A DNA stretch of 53,112 nucleotides from Alphaproteobacteria bacterium (lineage in GTDB: Bacteria; Pseudomonadota; Alphaproteobacteria; Micropepsales; Micropepsaceae): positions 1 through 53,112 of the forward strand of contig CANJIS010000016.1 in assembly GCA_947474565.1 (NCBI GenBank), read 5' to 3'. Each line of letters starts with the position of its first letter. Within the stretch, counting starts at the first letter, position 1. Both the position numbers and the translations under genes were made by a program. The notes under the pieces were generated by a model. The model saw only the letters and a list, made by a program, of their open reading frames with translations. It searched no databases and was not told the origin of the DNA. Of the stretch, positions 37,065 through 45,057 are shown piece by piece.

Positions 37065-37108
37065 AAACGGCGGACCGCATCTCTGCGATCCGCCGTTTCT
37101 TTTTCTCT
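37065..37108. terminator. Bidirectional terminator
   Basis: AAACGGCGGACCGCA (37065-37079), loop TCTC, TGCGATCCGCCGTTT (37084-37098), one mismatch, followed by CTTTTTCT. It separates the convergent PQQ and cytochrome c genes. The A-rich left flank also supports minus-strand termination. Confidence 0.88.
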
Positions 37109-37120
37109 ATATAATCAGTC

Positions 37121-37561
37121 TCAGCCGCCCGGCTTGACCGGATCGATGCGGATCGAGAAGAGCATGCCCGGGGTCATGGGCTTGTCGCCCGCCGGCATGC
37201 CGTTCTGCTGCAGCAGATAGGCGGCCACATCAGTGGCCTTGGGCGAATCCAGCGCGCCGGGATTGTCCAGCGGCATGGTGTTGTGAATGCGCTCCATCAG
37301 GCCGTTGACGGATTCCTTGTCCCAGTTGGCCATGAAATGCGCGCCCTTCAGGGCCGGAATTTCGTCCATGCCATCCAGGGTGGTCTGATGGCACTTGGCG
37401 CAATTTTCCTCGAACAGCGCCTTGCCATGCTCGGCCTGTTCCTTGGAGTAAACGCCGGACCAGGACGAAGCCTGCGCCGCCGCCTGGGCGTACAAGAACG
37501 TCGAAGTACCGGCCGTGGCCGCTGCCGTGACAGCCGCAAACGCAAGCCAACGCATTTTCAT
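37121..37561 (-). CDS. Monoheme cytochrome c, periplasmic
   Basis: 146 residues with a signal peptide ending near TFLYAQA. CAKCH near residue 55 binds heme covalently, and the Met in IHNTMPLDNPG is the likely axial ligand, a class I fold of the kind seen as alcohol-dehydrogenase partner cytochromes. It is convergent with the second PQQ quinoprotein across one terminator, so electron transfer from that enzyme is plausible but unproven. Confidence 0.87.
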   Translation of the reverse strand: MKMRWLAFAAVTAAATAGTSTFLYAQAAAQASSWSGVYSKEQAEHGKALFEENCAKCHQTTLDGMDEIPALKGAHFMANWDKESVNGLMERIHNTMPLDNPGALDSPKATDVAAYLLQQNGMPAGDKPMTPGMLFSIRIDPVKPGG

Positions 37562-37821
37562 TGCTCTAATTCCTCACCTTGCCGGAAGTCGGCAGAGAAC
37601 CCCGCCTTTTGGACAAATAAGCGGCTTGACGCCTTTAATGTCAATTCCGCCAAACGGTCAATTCCCGACTTTTGCCGCCCGCGAAACCTGTCGCCATTAT
37701 GCCCATTTCCCATGACCCATCTTCCCCCTGTATCAGGGCTGAAAAATGGCGGCAAATGAGGTGGACAGGGCATTTCATGGCAAGATTGCGGCAATCATTG
37801 CACCGCAAAAGCCCTTATTAA

Positions 37822-39093
37822 TCAGCGGGTTTCAGCCAGATAGCTTTCCAGCGCCTCTGGCGTATCGATGTCCGTGAGGGGGCCGGCATCGCCCGCCACC
37901 ACTTCTATAATGCTGCGGCCATGCGCCGCCATCAGGCCGCGTGCGCCCTGATCGCCGGAAAGCTGCATCAACTCGGGGAAGAATTGCCGCCCCCACAATA
38001 CCGGATGGCCGCGCTCACCTTGCGCGGTGGCGATGGCGATGCTGCGTCCCTTGTCCGGATCGAAAGCGGCCGCCACCCGCCGCGCCAATTCGGGCGTCAC
38101 GCCGGGCATATCACCCAGCAACACCATGGCGCCGGCGCAATCTCCCGGCAGGCTTTCGATGCCCGCTTTCAAAGAGGTGCTAAGTCCGTCTTCAAAGGAC
38201 GGATTGTGGACGAAACGGACAGGCAATTCCCGCAGGGCGTTCTCGACTGCATCGGACTGATGACCGGTGACCAAGATCACCGGATCAAGTCCCGCCTTCA
38301 GCGCCGCTTCCGCCGCATGGCGCACCAGCGCCTTGCCGTTTACGTCCGCCACCAGCTTGTTTTTGCCCATGCGCCGGGACAGGCCCGCCGCCAGCACCAG
38401 GCCGCCGATCCGCGTCTCTTTCGCCGCGCGGCGCACCTGCACCATTTCCGCCAGTATGGCGATGGCGATTTCCGTGGGGCTTTTGGCGCCGATGGCAAGC
38501 CCGACCGGTCCGCGAATCCGCGTCAGCTCGTCGTCGGAAAAACCTTTTTCCTTCAGCCGCGCGAGCCTGCGGCCATGGGTTCGCCGTGAGCCCAGTCCGC
38601 CGATATAAAAGGCGCGTGACCGCACCGCCATCGCCAGCGCCGGATCGTCCACCTTGGGATCATGCGCCAGGGCGACAATGGCGCTGCGATGGGTGAGGGG
38701 CTCTGCAGCCAGCGCGTCGTCGGGCCATTCTTTCACCAGCCGGATTCCGGCAAATCGTTCTTCCGCCGCATAGGCAGGCCTGGGATCAATCACCCGCACC
38801 CGATAGCCCGCCGCCAGTGCCAGTCCCGCCAGCGCCTGCGCGATATGCACCGCGCCCACGATCACCAATTCCTGCGGCGCATTGTAAAGCGTGAGAAACC
38901 AGTCCCGGTTTTCCACCGTGACCCGCCCGCTGGCATCGCGCGCCAGCGCCGCCGCCGCGGCCCGTCCCAGGGACGAATGATCCGCCGCCGGATCGACCAA
39001 TCTTTCCTCGCCGTTCTGGGGATCGACGGCGCGCACCATCGGCCGGCCTTCCCGCCGCGCCGCCGTCAGGGCTTCAAGCGTTTTGCGCTGCAT
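37822..39093 (-). CDS. XdhC C-terminal domain fused to MobA-like nucleotidyltransferase
   Basis: About 423 residues from ATG 39093, whose start overlaps the stop of the upstream XdhC N-domain gene (TGATG). Residues 1-225: XdhC/CoxI Rossmann half (ELVIVGAVHIAQALAGLALA and YIGGLGSRRTHGRR). Residues 228-423: MobA/MocA-type NTP transferase with GGLVLAAGLSRRMGKNKL and VLLGDMPGVTP. XdhC proteins bind, sulfurate and insert Moco into xanthine-dehydrogenase-type enzymes; MocA makes the cytidine dinucleotide form. The molybdenum hydroxylase at 46-50 kb is the likely client. Confidence 0.87.
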   Translation of the reverse strand: MQRKTLEALTAARREGRPMVRAVDPQNGEERLVDPAADHSSLGRAAAAALARDASGRVTVENRDWFLTLYNAPQELVIVGAVHIAQALAGLALAAGYRVRVIDPRPAYAAEERFAGIRLVKEWPDDALAAEPLTHRSAIVALAHDPKVDDPALAMAVRSRAFYIGGLGSRRTHGRRLARLKEKGFSDDELTRIRGPVGLAIGAKSPTEIAIAILAEMVQVRRAAKETRIGGLVLAAGLSRRMGKNKLVADVNGKALVRHAAEAALKAGLDPVILVTGHQSDAVENALRELPVRFVHNPSFEDGLSTSLKAGIESLPGDCAGAMVLLGDMPGVTPELARRVAAAFDPDKGRSIAIATAQGERGHPVLWGRQFFPELMQLSGDQGARGLMAAHGRSIIEVVAGDAGPLTDIDTPEALESYLAETR

Positions 39094-39416
39094 CAGAGAA
39101 TCGGCTCGACCAGAATTTCGATTTGGCCACCGCAAAGAAGGCCGGTATCGAACACCCCGTCCTCGCTGATGCCGAAGCTGAGCGTGCGATGGCGGCCATC
39201 TTTCATCGCCGCCAGGGATTCTTCGATAATGGCGCCTTCGATGCAGCCGGCCGAGACCGAGCCCGCAAACAGTCCGTCATCGCGCACAGCGATATGGCTA
39301 CCGGTCTGGCGCGGCGCGGAACCGGAGGTGTTGACCACCGTGGCCAGCGCCACGCCATGGCCTTGCTCCAGCCATTGCCGGGCAAGATCGAGGACATCGG
39401 TTTCGCTGGCGGACAT
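39093..39416 (-). CDS. XdhC N-terminal domain protein (XdhC/CoxI)
   Basis: 107 residues from ATG 39416, preceded by GGAAC. Contains TSGSAPRQTGSHIAV, SVSAGCIEGAIIEES and GLLCGGQIEILVEP, the Cys-bearing signature of the XdhC/CoxI N-terminal domain. In many genomes this half is fused to the Rossmann half; here it is a separate gene translationally coupled to it. It should act with the downstream protein in Moco handling for molybdenum hydroxylases. Confidence 0.87.
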   Translation of the reverse strand: MSASETDVLDLARQWLEQGHGVALATVVNTSGSAPRQTGSHIAVRDDGLFAGSVSAGCIEGAIIEESLAAMKDGRHRTLSFGISEDGVFDTGLLCGGQIEILVEPIL

Positions 39417-39460
39417 GGTTCCTCTTATCGGGTCTGGCCCCCTTTTTCCAGTTGGTGAGT

Positions 39461-39482
39461 CCCGCAAATGCGGGCTTTTCTT
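39461..39482 (+). terminator. Terminator-like hairpin in divergent xdhC/moaA spacer
   Basis: CCCGC, AAAT loop, GCGGG (39461-39474) then CTTTTCTT. It lies upstream of moaA between divergent genes, so it may block plus-strand readthrough into the moa operon. The stem is only 5 bp. Confidence 0.45.
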
Positions 39483-39517
39483 GCTCTAATGGCTTGGTAG
39501 AACTGGCTTTTTTTAGG

Positions 39518-39541
39518 CGTTATTTTCGCCTATACTCAGCG
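39518..39541. promoter_or_regulatory. Candidate ModE box overlapping moaA -10
   Basis: CGTTATTT, eight bases, ACTCAGCG: left half matches the known ModE half-site CGTTATAT at 7 of 8 positions. It has the same 24-nt geometry as the site at 50283. It ends two bases before the moaA ATG and contains TATACT (39531-39536), a likely -10. A smaller dyad AGGCG-N7-CGCCT (39515-39531) overlaps it. Confidence 0.45.
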
Positions 39542-39542
39542 C

Positions 39543-40550
39543 ATGTCTCAGGGCGCCCCGCTGGTCGATTCGTTCGGCCGCACCATTGATTACGTCCGTG
39601 TCTCGGTCACCGATCGGTGCAACCTGCGTTGCACCTATTGCATGAGCGAGCACATGACGTTCATGCCCAAATCCAATCTCCTGTCGCTGGATGAGCTCGA
39701 CCGCATCTGCACCGCCTTCGTCCATCGCGGCGTCAAGCATCTGCGCCTGACCGGGGGCGAGCCTCTGGTGCGCCGCGACTTTATGACGTTGGTGCGGGCG
39801 CTGTCGCGTCATCTGACCAGCGGCGCATTGGAGGAATTGACCCTCACCACCAATGGCGTGCGGCTGGCGGAATTCGCCGGCGGCCTGGCGGAAGCCGGCG
39901 TCAAGCGCATCAATGTCTCGCTCGACAGCCTTGATCGCGCCAATTTCGCCCGCATCACGCGCGGCGATGAATTGCACCGGGTGCTGGACGGCATCGCCGC
40001 CGCCAAGGAAGCTGGCATCCGCATCAAGATCAACGCCGTGGCGCTCAAGAACGGCAATGAAAAGGAATTGCCGGAAATGGTGCGCTGGGCCCATGGCCAT
40101 GGCATGGACATCACCCTGATCGAAACCATGCCGCTGGGTTTCATCGAGGAAGAGCGCAGCGACCAGTTCCTGTCGCTTACCGATGTGCGGCGCGAAATGG
40201 AATCCTATTGGACGCTGAGCGATCTGTCTGATCGCACCGGCGGCCCGGCCCGTTACGTGCGCGTGGAAGAAACCGGCGGCAAGCTGGGTTTCATCACGCC
40301 GCTCACCCATAATTTCTGCGACACCTGCCAGCGGGTGCGCCTGTCCTGCACCGGCACCTTGCATATGTGCCTGGGCCAGGAAATTTCGGTGGATTTGCGC
40401 GCGCCGCTGCGCGCCTCGCCGGACGATGATCTGCTCCATGCCGCCATCGGCCAGGCCATGGCCACCAAGCCCAAGGCGCATGATTTTCTGCTGCCGGTGT
40501 CCGGTGCCGCGCCCGCTTTGTCCCGCCACATGTCGGTCACGGGCGGTTGA
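39543..40550 (+). CDS. moaA: GTP 3',8-cyclase MoaA
   Basis: Radical SAM enzyme for the first step of molybdopterin synthesis, 335 residues. N-terminal 4Fe-4S site CNLRCTYC; C-terminal cluster from [11 protein letters not shown] and a following Cys (TLHMCLG). [12 protein letters not shown] is the SAM-binding GGEP motif. The usual C-terminal GG is present (SVTGG). No ribosome-binding site precedes ATG 39543, and a TATACT -10 lies only seven bases away, so the message may be leaderless. It is the first gene of a tightly packed moaA-moaD-moaE-moaB-moaC operon. Confidence 0.97.
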   Translation: MSQGAPLVDSFGRTIDYVRVSVTDRCNLRCTYCMSEHMTFMPKSNLLSLDELDRICTAFVHRGVKHLRLTGGEPLVRRDFMTLVRALSRHLTSGALEELTLTTNGVRLAEFAGGLAEAGVKRINVSLDSLDRANFARITRGDELHRVLDGIAAAKEAGIRIKINAVALKNGNEKELPEMVRWAHGHGMDITLIETMPLGFIEEERSDQFLSLTDVRREMESYWTLSDLSDRTGGPARYVRVEETGGKLGFITPLTHNFCDTCQRVRLSCTGTLHMCLGQEISVDLRAPLRASPDDDLLHAAIGQAMATKPKAHDFLLPVSGAAPALSRHMSVTGG

Positions 40551-40552
40551 TC

Positions 40553-40804
40553 GTGAAGCTGGTTTTTCTGGGGCGATTCCGCGAAATCGCCGGCCCCCAT
40601 ATGTCCGACATGGCTGTGCCGTGCGAGGTCAAGACACTCTCCGGTCTTCAGGATTTTCTCACCCAGGCCCATCCGGCTTTGGCCGCGGCGCTGGCCGGCG
40701 TGCGCACCCAGGTTGCCGTCAATCAGGTGATTGTGCGCGATCCCAGCCATGCCATCGGCGACGCAGACGAGGTCGCCTTCCTGCCGCCGATGAGCGGGGG
40801 CTGA
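40553..40804 (+). CDS. moaD: Molybdopterin synthase sulfur carrier MoaD
   Basis: Ubiquitin-like 83-residue small subunit, ending in the obligatory Gly-Gly (PPMSGG) that is thiocarboxylated. GTG 40553 gives MKLVFLGRFRE, matching the family N-terminus; a TTG at 40547 overlapping the moaA stop is the alternative. No moeB-type activating enzyme is in the window, so activation must be encoded elsewhere. Confidence 0.93.
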   Translation: MKLVFLGRFREIAGPHMSDMAVPCEVKTLSGLQDFLTQAHPALAAALAGVRTQVAVNQVIVRDPSHAIGDADEVAFLPPMSGG

Positions 40805-40805
40805 G

Positions 40806-41264
40806 ATGCGCATTCGCGTGACGGAAGAAGCTTTCGATCCTGGCGCGGAAGTCACCGCCTTTGCCGGCAGCCGCCGCGATGCCGGCGCCCTGGCCAATTT
40901 CGTGGGCTATTGCCGTGATGAGACCCGCGGAAAACCTGTGCAGGAACTTTTCATCGAGCAATATCCCGGCTTCACGCAAAAAGAGATCGAACGCCTGGCC
41001 GGCGAAGTGGCGCGCGCCCAGGGCACGCTGGATTTGATGGTGGTGCATCGGGTGGGTCCCATCCGGCCGGGCGAGGCTATCGTTCTGGTGGCGGCGCTGC
41101 ATGCCCATCGCAACCAGGCCTTTGAAGCGGTGCGGGTTCTGATGGATTATCTGAAAACAGACGCGCCGTTGTGGAAGCGGGAAACCGGCCCGGATGGCGC
41201 GCGCTGGATCGAACCGACCGACCATGATCATGCCCGCCGTTCGCGGGCGGAGGAAAAAGCGTGA
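40806..41264 (+). CDS. moaE: Molybdopterin synthase catalytic subunit MoaE
   Basis: Large subunit of MPT synthase, 152 residues, converting cyclic pyranopterin monophosphate to molybdopterin with MoaD. Recognisable segments: GALANFVGYCRDE, VVHRVGPIRPGEAIVLV, HRNQAFEAVRVLMDYLKTDAP with the catalytic Lys region, and LWKRE. Starts one base after the moaD stop. Its TGA overlaps the GTG of the next gene (GTGA). Confidence 0.96.
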   Translation: MRIRVTEEAFDPGAEVTAFAGSRRDAGALANFVGYCRDETRGKPVQELFIEQYPGFTQKEIERLAGEVARAQGTLDLMVVHRVGPIRPGEAIVLVAALHAHRNQAFEAVRVLMDYLKTDAPLWKRETGPDGARWIEPTDHDHARRSRAEEKA

Positions 41265-41821
41265 GTGACTTGGGGACGCCGCCGGGGGGCGGTGGCAAGA
41301 TTGCCGATGGCCTGCCGTTCCAGGCGCTGAATATTGCGGTGCTGACGGTGTCCGATACCCGCGACTTGGAAAACGATACCTCGGGCCAGTTGCTGGCCGA
41401 ACGGGTGACGCGGGATGGCCACATGCTGGCGGCCCGCGCCCTGGTCAAAGACAGCAAGGAAGAAATTCAGTCCCAGGTGCAGGCCTGGATAGCCGATCCC
41501 AAGATTGATGTGGTGATCTCCACCGGCGGCACCGGGCTCACCGGACGCGATGTTACGCCCGAAGCGCTTCGGCCTTTGTTCGACAAGACCATCGAAGGCT
41601 TTGAAACCGTCTGGCACATGACCAGCTTTCAAAGCGTGGGGCTTTCCACCATTCAATCGCGCGCCTGTGCCGGCCTGGCGGGCAGCACCATGATTTTCGC
41701 GCTGCCGGGCTCCAACGGCGCGTGCAAGGATGGCTGGGACAAGATCATCCGCTGGCAGCTCGACCGCCGCTTCAAGCCTTGCAATCTGGTCGAGCTGATG
41801 CCCCGGTTCAAGGAACGCTGA
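41261..41821 (+). CDS. moaB: Molybdenum cofactor biosynthesis protein MoaB
   Basis: MogA/MoaB-family molybdopterin adenylyltransferase, 186 residues, preparing MPT-AMP for MoeA. Signatures: [31 protein letters not shown] and [17 protein letters not shown] Gly-rich N-terminal tail precedes the domain. GTG 41261 overlaps the moaE stop, and its TGA overlaps the moaC ATG, so translation is coupled throughout the operon. Confidence 0.93.
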   Translation: MSDLGTPPGGGGKIADGLPFQALNIAVLTVSDTRDLENDTSGQLLAERVTRDGHMLAARALVKDSKEEIQSQVQAWIADPKIDVVISTGGTGLTGRDVTPEALRPLFDKTIEGFETVWHMTSFQSVGLSTIQSRACAGLAGSTMIFALPGSNGACKDGWDKIIRWQLDRRFKPCNLVELMPRFKER

Positions 41822-42300
41822 TGGCCGAGCTATCCCATCTCGATAAAAGTGGTGCCGCCCGCATGGTCGATGTCGGCGACAAGCCGGTCACCGCCCGCGA
41901 AGCGGTGGCGGAAGGCCGCGTCCGCATGGCACCGGAGACCTTGCAAAAGGCTTTGTCCGGCGATGCCAAGAAGGGCAGCGTCACCGCTGCCGCCGAATTC
42001 GCGGGCGTGATGGCAGCCAAGCGCACCGCCGAATTGATTCCGCTTTGCCATCAGCTGCCGCTGAGCAGCATCCGGCTTACCATCGCGGCGGACGAGAAAA
42101 ATTCCGCCCTCACTGTCACGGCTCGCGCCAAGACCACGGCCCAGACTGGGGTGGAAATGGAAGCGCTGGTGGCGGTGTCGGTCGCCTGCCTCACCATCTA
42201 TGACATGCTGAAAGCCGTGGACCGCGGCATGGTGATCGAAGGCGTGCAGCTCGCTGAAAAGCGCGGCGGCGCATCCGGGGACTATGTTCGCCCGCGCTAG
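41821..42300 (+). CDS. moaC: Cyclic pyranopterin monophosphate synthase MoaC
   Basis: 159 residues, the normal length. Converts the MoaA product to cPMP. Motifs: HLDKSGAARMVDVGDK, KGSVTAAAEFAGVMAAKRT, LIPLCHQLPLS and GVEMEALVAVSVACLTIYDMLK. ATG 41821 overlaps the moaB stop. Its own TAG lies within CTAG, which also gives the stop of convergent modA. Last gene of the moa operon. Confidence 0.97.
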   Translation: MAELSHLDKSGAARMVDVGDKPVTAREAVAEGRVRMAPETLQKALSGDAKKGSVTAAAEFAGVMAAKRTAELIPLCHQLPLSSIRLTIAADEKNSALTVTARAKTTAQTGVEMEALVAVSVACLTIYDMLKAVDRGMVIEGVQLAEKRGGASGDYVRPR

Positions 42301-43070
42301 TTCAAAACCGTAAACCCGGCCTTTTCGAAAATCGCCTTGGCTTCCGGCCCCGACAGAAAGACCAGAAAGTCTTTCGCCGGCGCCGAAGCCGTCCTGGTCA
42401 GCGCGGCCGGATAGACGATGGGCGGATGGCTGCTTTCGGGGAAAGCAGCCACCACATGCACGCCCGGATCCACCCTGGCGTCGGTCTCATAGACGATGCC
42501 GTAGGGCGCTTCACCGCGGGACACGAATTGCATGGCGGCGCGCACATTTTCGGCGGCGGCAATCTTGGCCGAGACACTGTCCCACACCCCAAGCGACGTA
42601 AGCGCGGCCTTGCCGTAAATCCCGGCCGGCACCGCATTGGGATCGGCCATCGCCAGCCTTCCACCGCCCAGCGCTCCCGCCAGATCGAATTTCGGCGCGA
42701 TGGCGAGGGCCTTGTCATCCCTGCCGCCGATCAGCACCAGCCGGTTGCCCAGGATATTTTTGCGGCTGCCGGCATCGATGCGGTTGTTCTTGGCCAGGAA
42801 GTCCATCCATTGGCTGTCGGCCGACAGGAAGATATCGGCACCGGCACCCTGGTCGATCTGCTGCGCCAGGATGTTGGAGCCGCCGAAGGACAGGGTGACG
42901 GCGGTGCCGGTCTTGGTCTTATAGGCATCGGCCACCGCCTTCATGGAGTCGGTCAGCGAGGCCGCCGCGAAGACTGTGATGGCCGATTGGGCCTGAACCG
43001 GCGCCGCCAGCGGCCATAGCAGGGCCACAGCCAGGGCGGCGCGGCGGGTCAATCCTGTATATATGGACAA
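42297..43070 (-). CDS. modA: Molybdate ABC transporter substrate-binding protein ModA
   Basis: Periplasmic molybdate/tungstate receptor, 257 residues, with a signal peptide ending LAAPVQAQS. ITVFAAASLTDSMKAVADAY and LSFGGSNILAQQIDQGAGADIFLSAD carry the Ser residues that bind the oxyanion. TTG 43070 is the start, with GGGAGA seven bases upstream. Unusually it is separated from modBC and reads the opposite way, convergent with moaC, divergent from moeA by 32 bp. Confidence 0.95.
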   Translation of the reverse strand: MSIYTGLTRRAALAVALLWPLAAPVQAQSAITVFAAASLTDSMKAVADAYKTKTGTAVTLSFGGSNILAQQIDQGAGADIFLSADSQWMDFLAKNNRIDAGSRKNILGNRLVLIGGRDDKALAIAPKFDLAGALGGGRLAMADPNAVPAGIYGKAALTSLGVWDSVSAKIAAAENVRAAMQFVSRGEAPYGIVYETDARVDPGVHVVAAFPESSHPPIVYPAALTRTASAPAKDFLVFLSGPEAKAIFEKAGFTVLN

Positions 43071-43100
43071 GCTTTTTCTCCCGGCCTAGCGTGAGGTAAG

Positions 43101-43124
43101 CGTTGGCTAAAAACGGTAATAACG
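43101..43124. promoter_or_regulatory. Possible ModE box at modA/moeA divergent starts
   Basis: CGTTGGCT, eight bases, TAATAACG: the same 24-nt spacing as the other two candidates but a weak left half (5 of 8). It lies 31 bp before modA and covers the first codons of moeA as read from TTG 43103. Confidence 0.3.
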
Positions 43125-44374
43125 TGTCAGACAGCAGCCTTTCTGCCAAGCCGCAATCCGCTCTGGCCGCCGGCCATGGTCCTTTGGCCACGGTGGCCGA
43201 GGCGCGCGCCACCATGCTTTCCGGCCTGGCTGTTTGCGGTGAAGAGAGTGTGACGCTCGGCGAGGCGCTGGACCGGGTATTGGCGCAACCTGTCGCCGCC
43301 GTCCGCGACCAGCCGCCTTTCGCGGTGTCGGAAATGGACGGTTATGCCGTCATCGCCGGTGAAACCCCGGGCACGCTCAAGCTGATCGGGGAATCGTCGG
43401 CCGGTCATGGTTTTGAAGGCACGCTGACAAAAGGCGCCTCCATTCGCATCTCCACCGGCGCGGCCGTGCCGGCGGGCGCCGATGCGGTGGTGATCCAGGA
43501 AAATGTTTCGCGTGTTGAAGATAGCGTAACTGTACCGCGCGCTGCGAGCGGCCAGCATATCCGCCCGCAAGCGATGGACTTCGCCGCCGGCACGGCTTTG
43601 CTGCAAGCGGGCCGCAGGCTGGACGGTATCGCGCTGGCGATGGCGGCGGCCACAGGCATGGCCAGGCTTGCCGTGCGCCGCCGTCCCAAAGTGGCGATCC
43701 TCAGCGGCGGCGATGAATTGGCTGATCCCGGCGCCACGCCCGGTCCGTTCCAGATTTTCGATTCCGGCACCCATGGCATCGCCGCTCTGGTCAGACACTG
43801 GGGTGGGGAGCCTCATCGCCTGCAATTGGAAAAGGACGATCCCTCGGCCATCGCCCGCGCTGCGGAACAGGGGCTGAAGGATAATGACCTGCTGGTGCTG
43901 GTGGGGGGCGCTTCGGTGGGGGATCACGATCATGCCCGTCCCGCGCTGCTCAAGTTGGGCCTGCAAATGCGCGTCAACAAGATCGCGCTGCGCCCCGGCA
44001 AGCCGACCTGGTTCGGCCATGCGCTGGATCGCCCGGTGCTGGGCCTGCCCGGAAATCCCGCCTCGGCTTTGGTGTGCGCGCAGCTTTTCCTGAAACCGTT
44101 GCTGGAAGCCATGCTGGGCCGCGATGCCGGCGCAAACCTGGTTCGCGCGCGTCTCAGCGAGGCGTTGCCGGCCAACAGCAACCGCGAACATTATCTGCGC
44201 GCCCGGCTTTCGTCCGATGCGCAAGGCGTGGCGACGGTGCTGGCGTTCGAGCAGCAGGATTCTTCCCTGCTTTCCGTCTTCGCCGCCGCCAATGCGCTGA
44301 TCCGCCTTCCCGCGAACACTCCGGCGCAGGAAAAAGGCGCGCTGGTGGATGTCCTGCCTCTGGACGCCGTCTGA
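43103..44374 (+). CDS. moeA: Molybdopterin molybdenumtransferase MoeA
   Basis: Inserts molybdenum into adenylated molybdopterin. 423 residues from TTG 43103, which has GAGGT five bases upstream; GTG 43124 gives 416 residues and would free the ModE-like dyad. Motifs: PPFAVSEMDGYAV, IRISTGAAVPAGADAVV, LSGGDELADPGATPGPFQIFDS and LGLPGNPASALVCAQLF. First gene of moeA-modB-modC; its TGA overlaps the modB ATG. Confidence 0.95.
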   Translation: MAKNGNNVSDSSLSAKPQSALAAGHGPLATVAEARATMLSGLAVCGEESVTLGEALDRVLAQPVAAVRDQPPFAVSEMDGYAVIAGETPGTLKLIGESSAGHGFEGTLTKGASIRISTGAAVPAGADAVVIQENVSRVEDSVTVPRAASGQHIRPQAMDFAAGTALLQAGRRLDGIALAMAAATGMARLAVRRRPKVAILSGGDELADPGATPGPFQIFDSGTHGIAALVRHWGGEPHRLQLEKDDPSAIARAAEQGLKDNDLLVLVGGASVGDHDHARPALLKLGLQMRVNKIALRPGKPTWFGHALDRPVLGLPGNPASALVCAQLFLKPLLEAMLGRDAGANLVRARLSEALPANSNREHYLRARLSSDAQGVATVLAFEQQDSSLLSVFAAANALIRLPANTPAQEKGALVDVLPLDAV

Positions 44375-45057
44375 TGTCGCCCGCAGAAATCGAGATTCTT
44401 TCCACCAGCTTCGCGGTGGCGTGGCGGGCCTTGGTCTTCTCGCTGCCTTTTGCCATCGCGATTGCTTTTTTTCTGTCGCGGCCTTCGACGCCGGGCCGCC
44501 TGATCCTGGATGGCATCACCCATCTGCCCTTGATCCTGCCGCCGGTGCTGGTGGGTTTTCTGCTGCTGATGATGTTCGGCCGGCGCGGTCCTGTCGGCGC
44601 GCTGCTGGAACAATGGTTCGGCGTCCATCTGGCTTTCACCACCGCAGGCGCGGCGCTGGCCACCGCGGTGATGTCGTTTCCACTGCTGGTACGCAGCATC
44701 CGCTTGGCGTTTGAAGCCACCGATCTGCGCCTGTTTGAAGCCGCCGCGGTGCTGCGCGCTGGTCCCTGGGACCGTTTTGTCAGCATCGCCTTGCCGCTGG
44801 CCGGCCCCGGCATTGTCGCGGGCGCGGTTACTGCCTTCGCTGCTTCGATGGGTGAGTTCGGCGCGGTGATCACCTTCGCTGCCAATATCCCGGGCCAGAC
44901 TCAAACTTTGCCGCTGGCGATCTACACGGTGTTGCAACAACCAGGCGGCGAGGCGGAAGCGACGCGGCTTGCGGTGATGTCTTTCGTGGTGGCGATGCTG
45001 GGGCTGGTCGCCGCGGAATTCCTGCAGCGGCGCGCCCGCAAACGGTTGCTGGGATGA
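44374..45057 (+). CDS. modB: Molybdate ABC transporter permease ModB
   Basis: Inner-membrane permease, 227 residues with about five TM helices. The EAA-loop sequence is AAAVLRAGPWDRFVSIALPLAGPGI, with SMGEFGAVITFAANIPGQTQTL typical of ModB. ATG 44374 overlaps the moeA stop. It lacks modA beside it, which lies upstream in the opposite orientation. Confidence 0.95.
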   Translation: MSPAEIEILSTSFAVAWRALVFSLPFAIAIAFFLSRPSTPGRLILDGITHLPLILPPVLVGFLLLMMFGRRGPVGALLEQWFGVHLAFTTAGAALATAVMSFPLLVRSIRLAFEATDLRLFEAAAVLRAGPWDRFVSIALPLAGPGIVAGAVTAFAASMGEFGAVITFAANIPGQTQTLPLAIYTVLQQPGGEAEATRLAVMSFVVAMLGLVAAEFLQRRARKRLLG

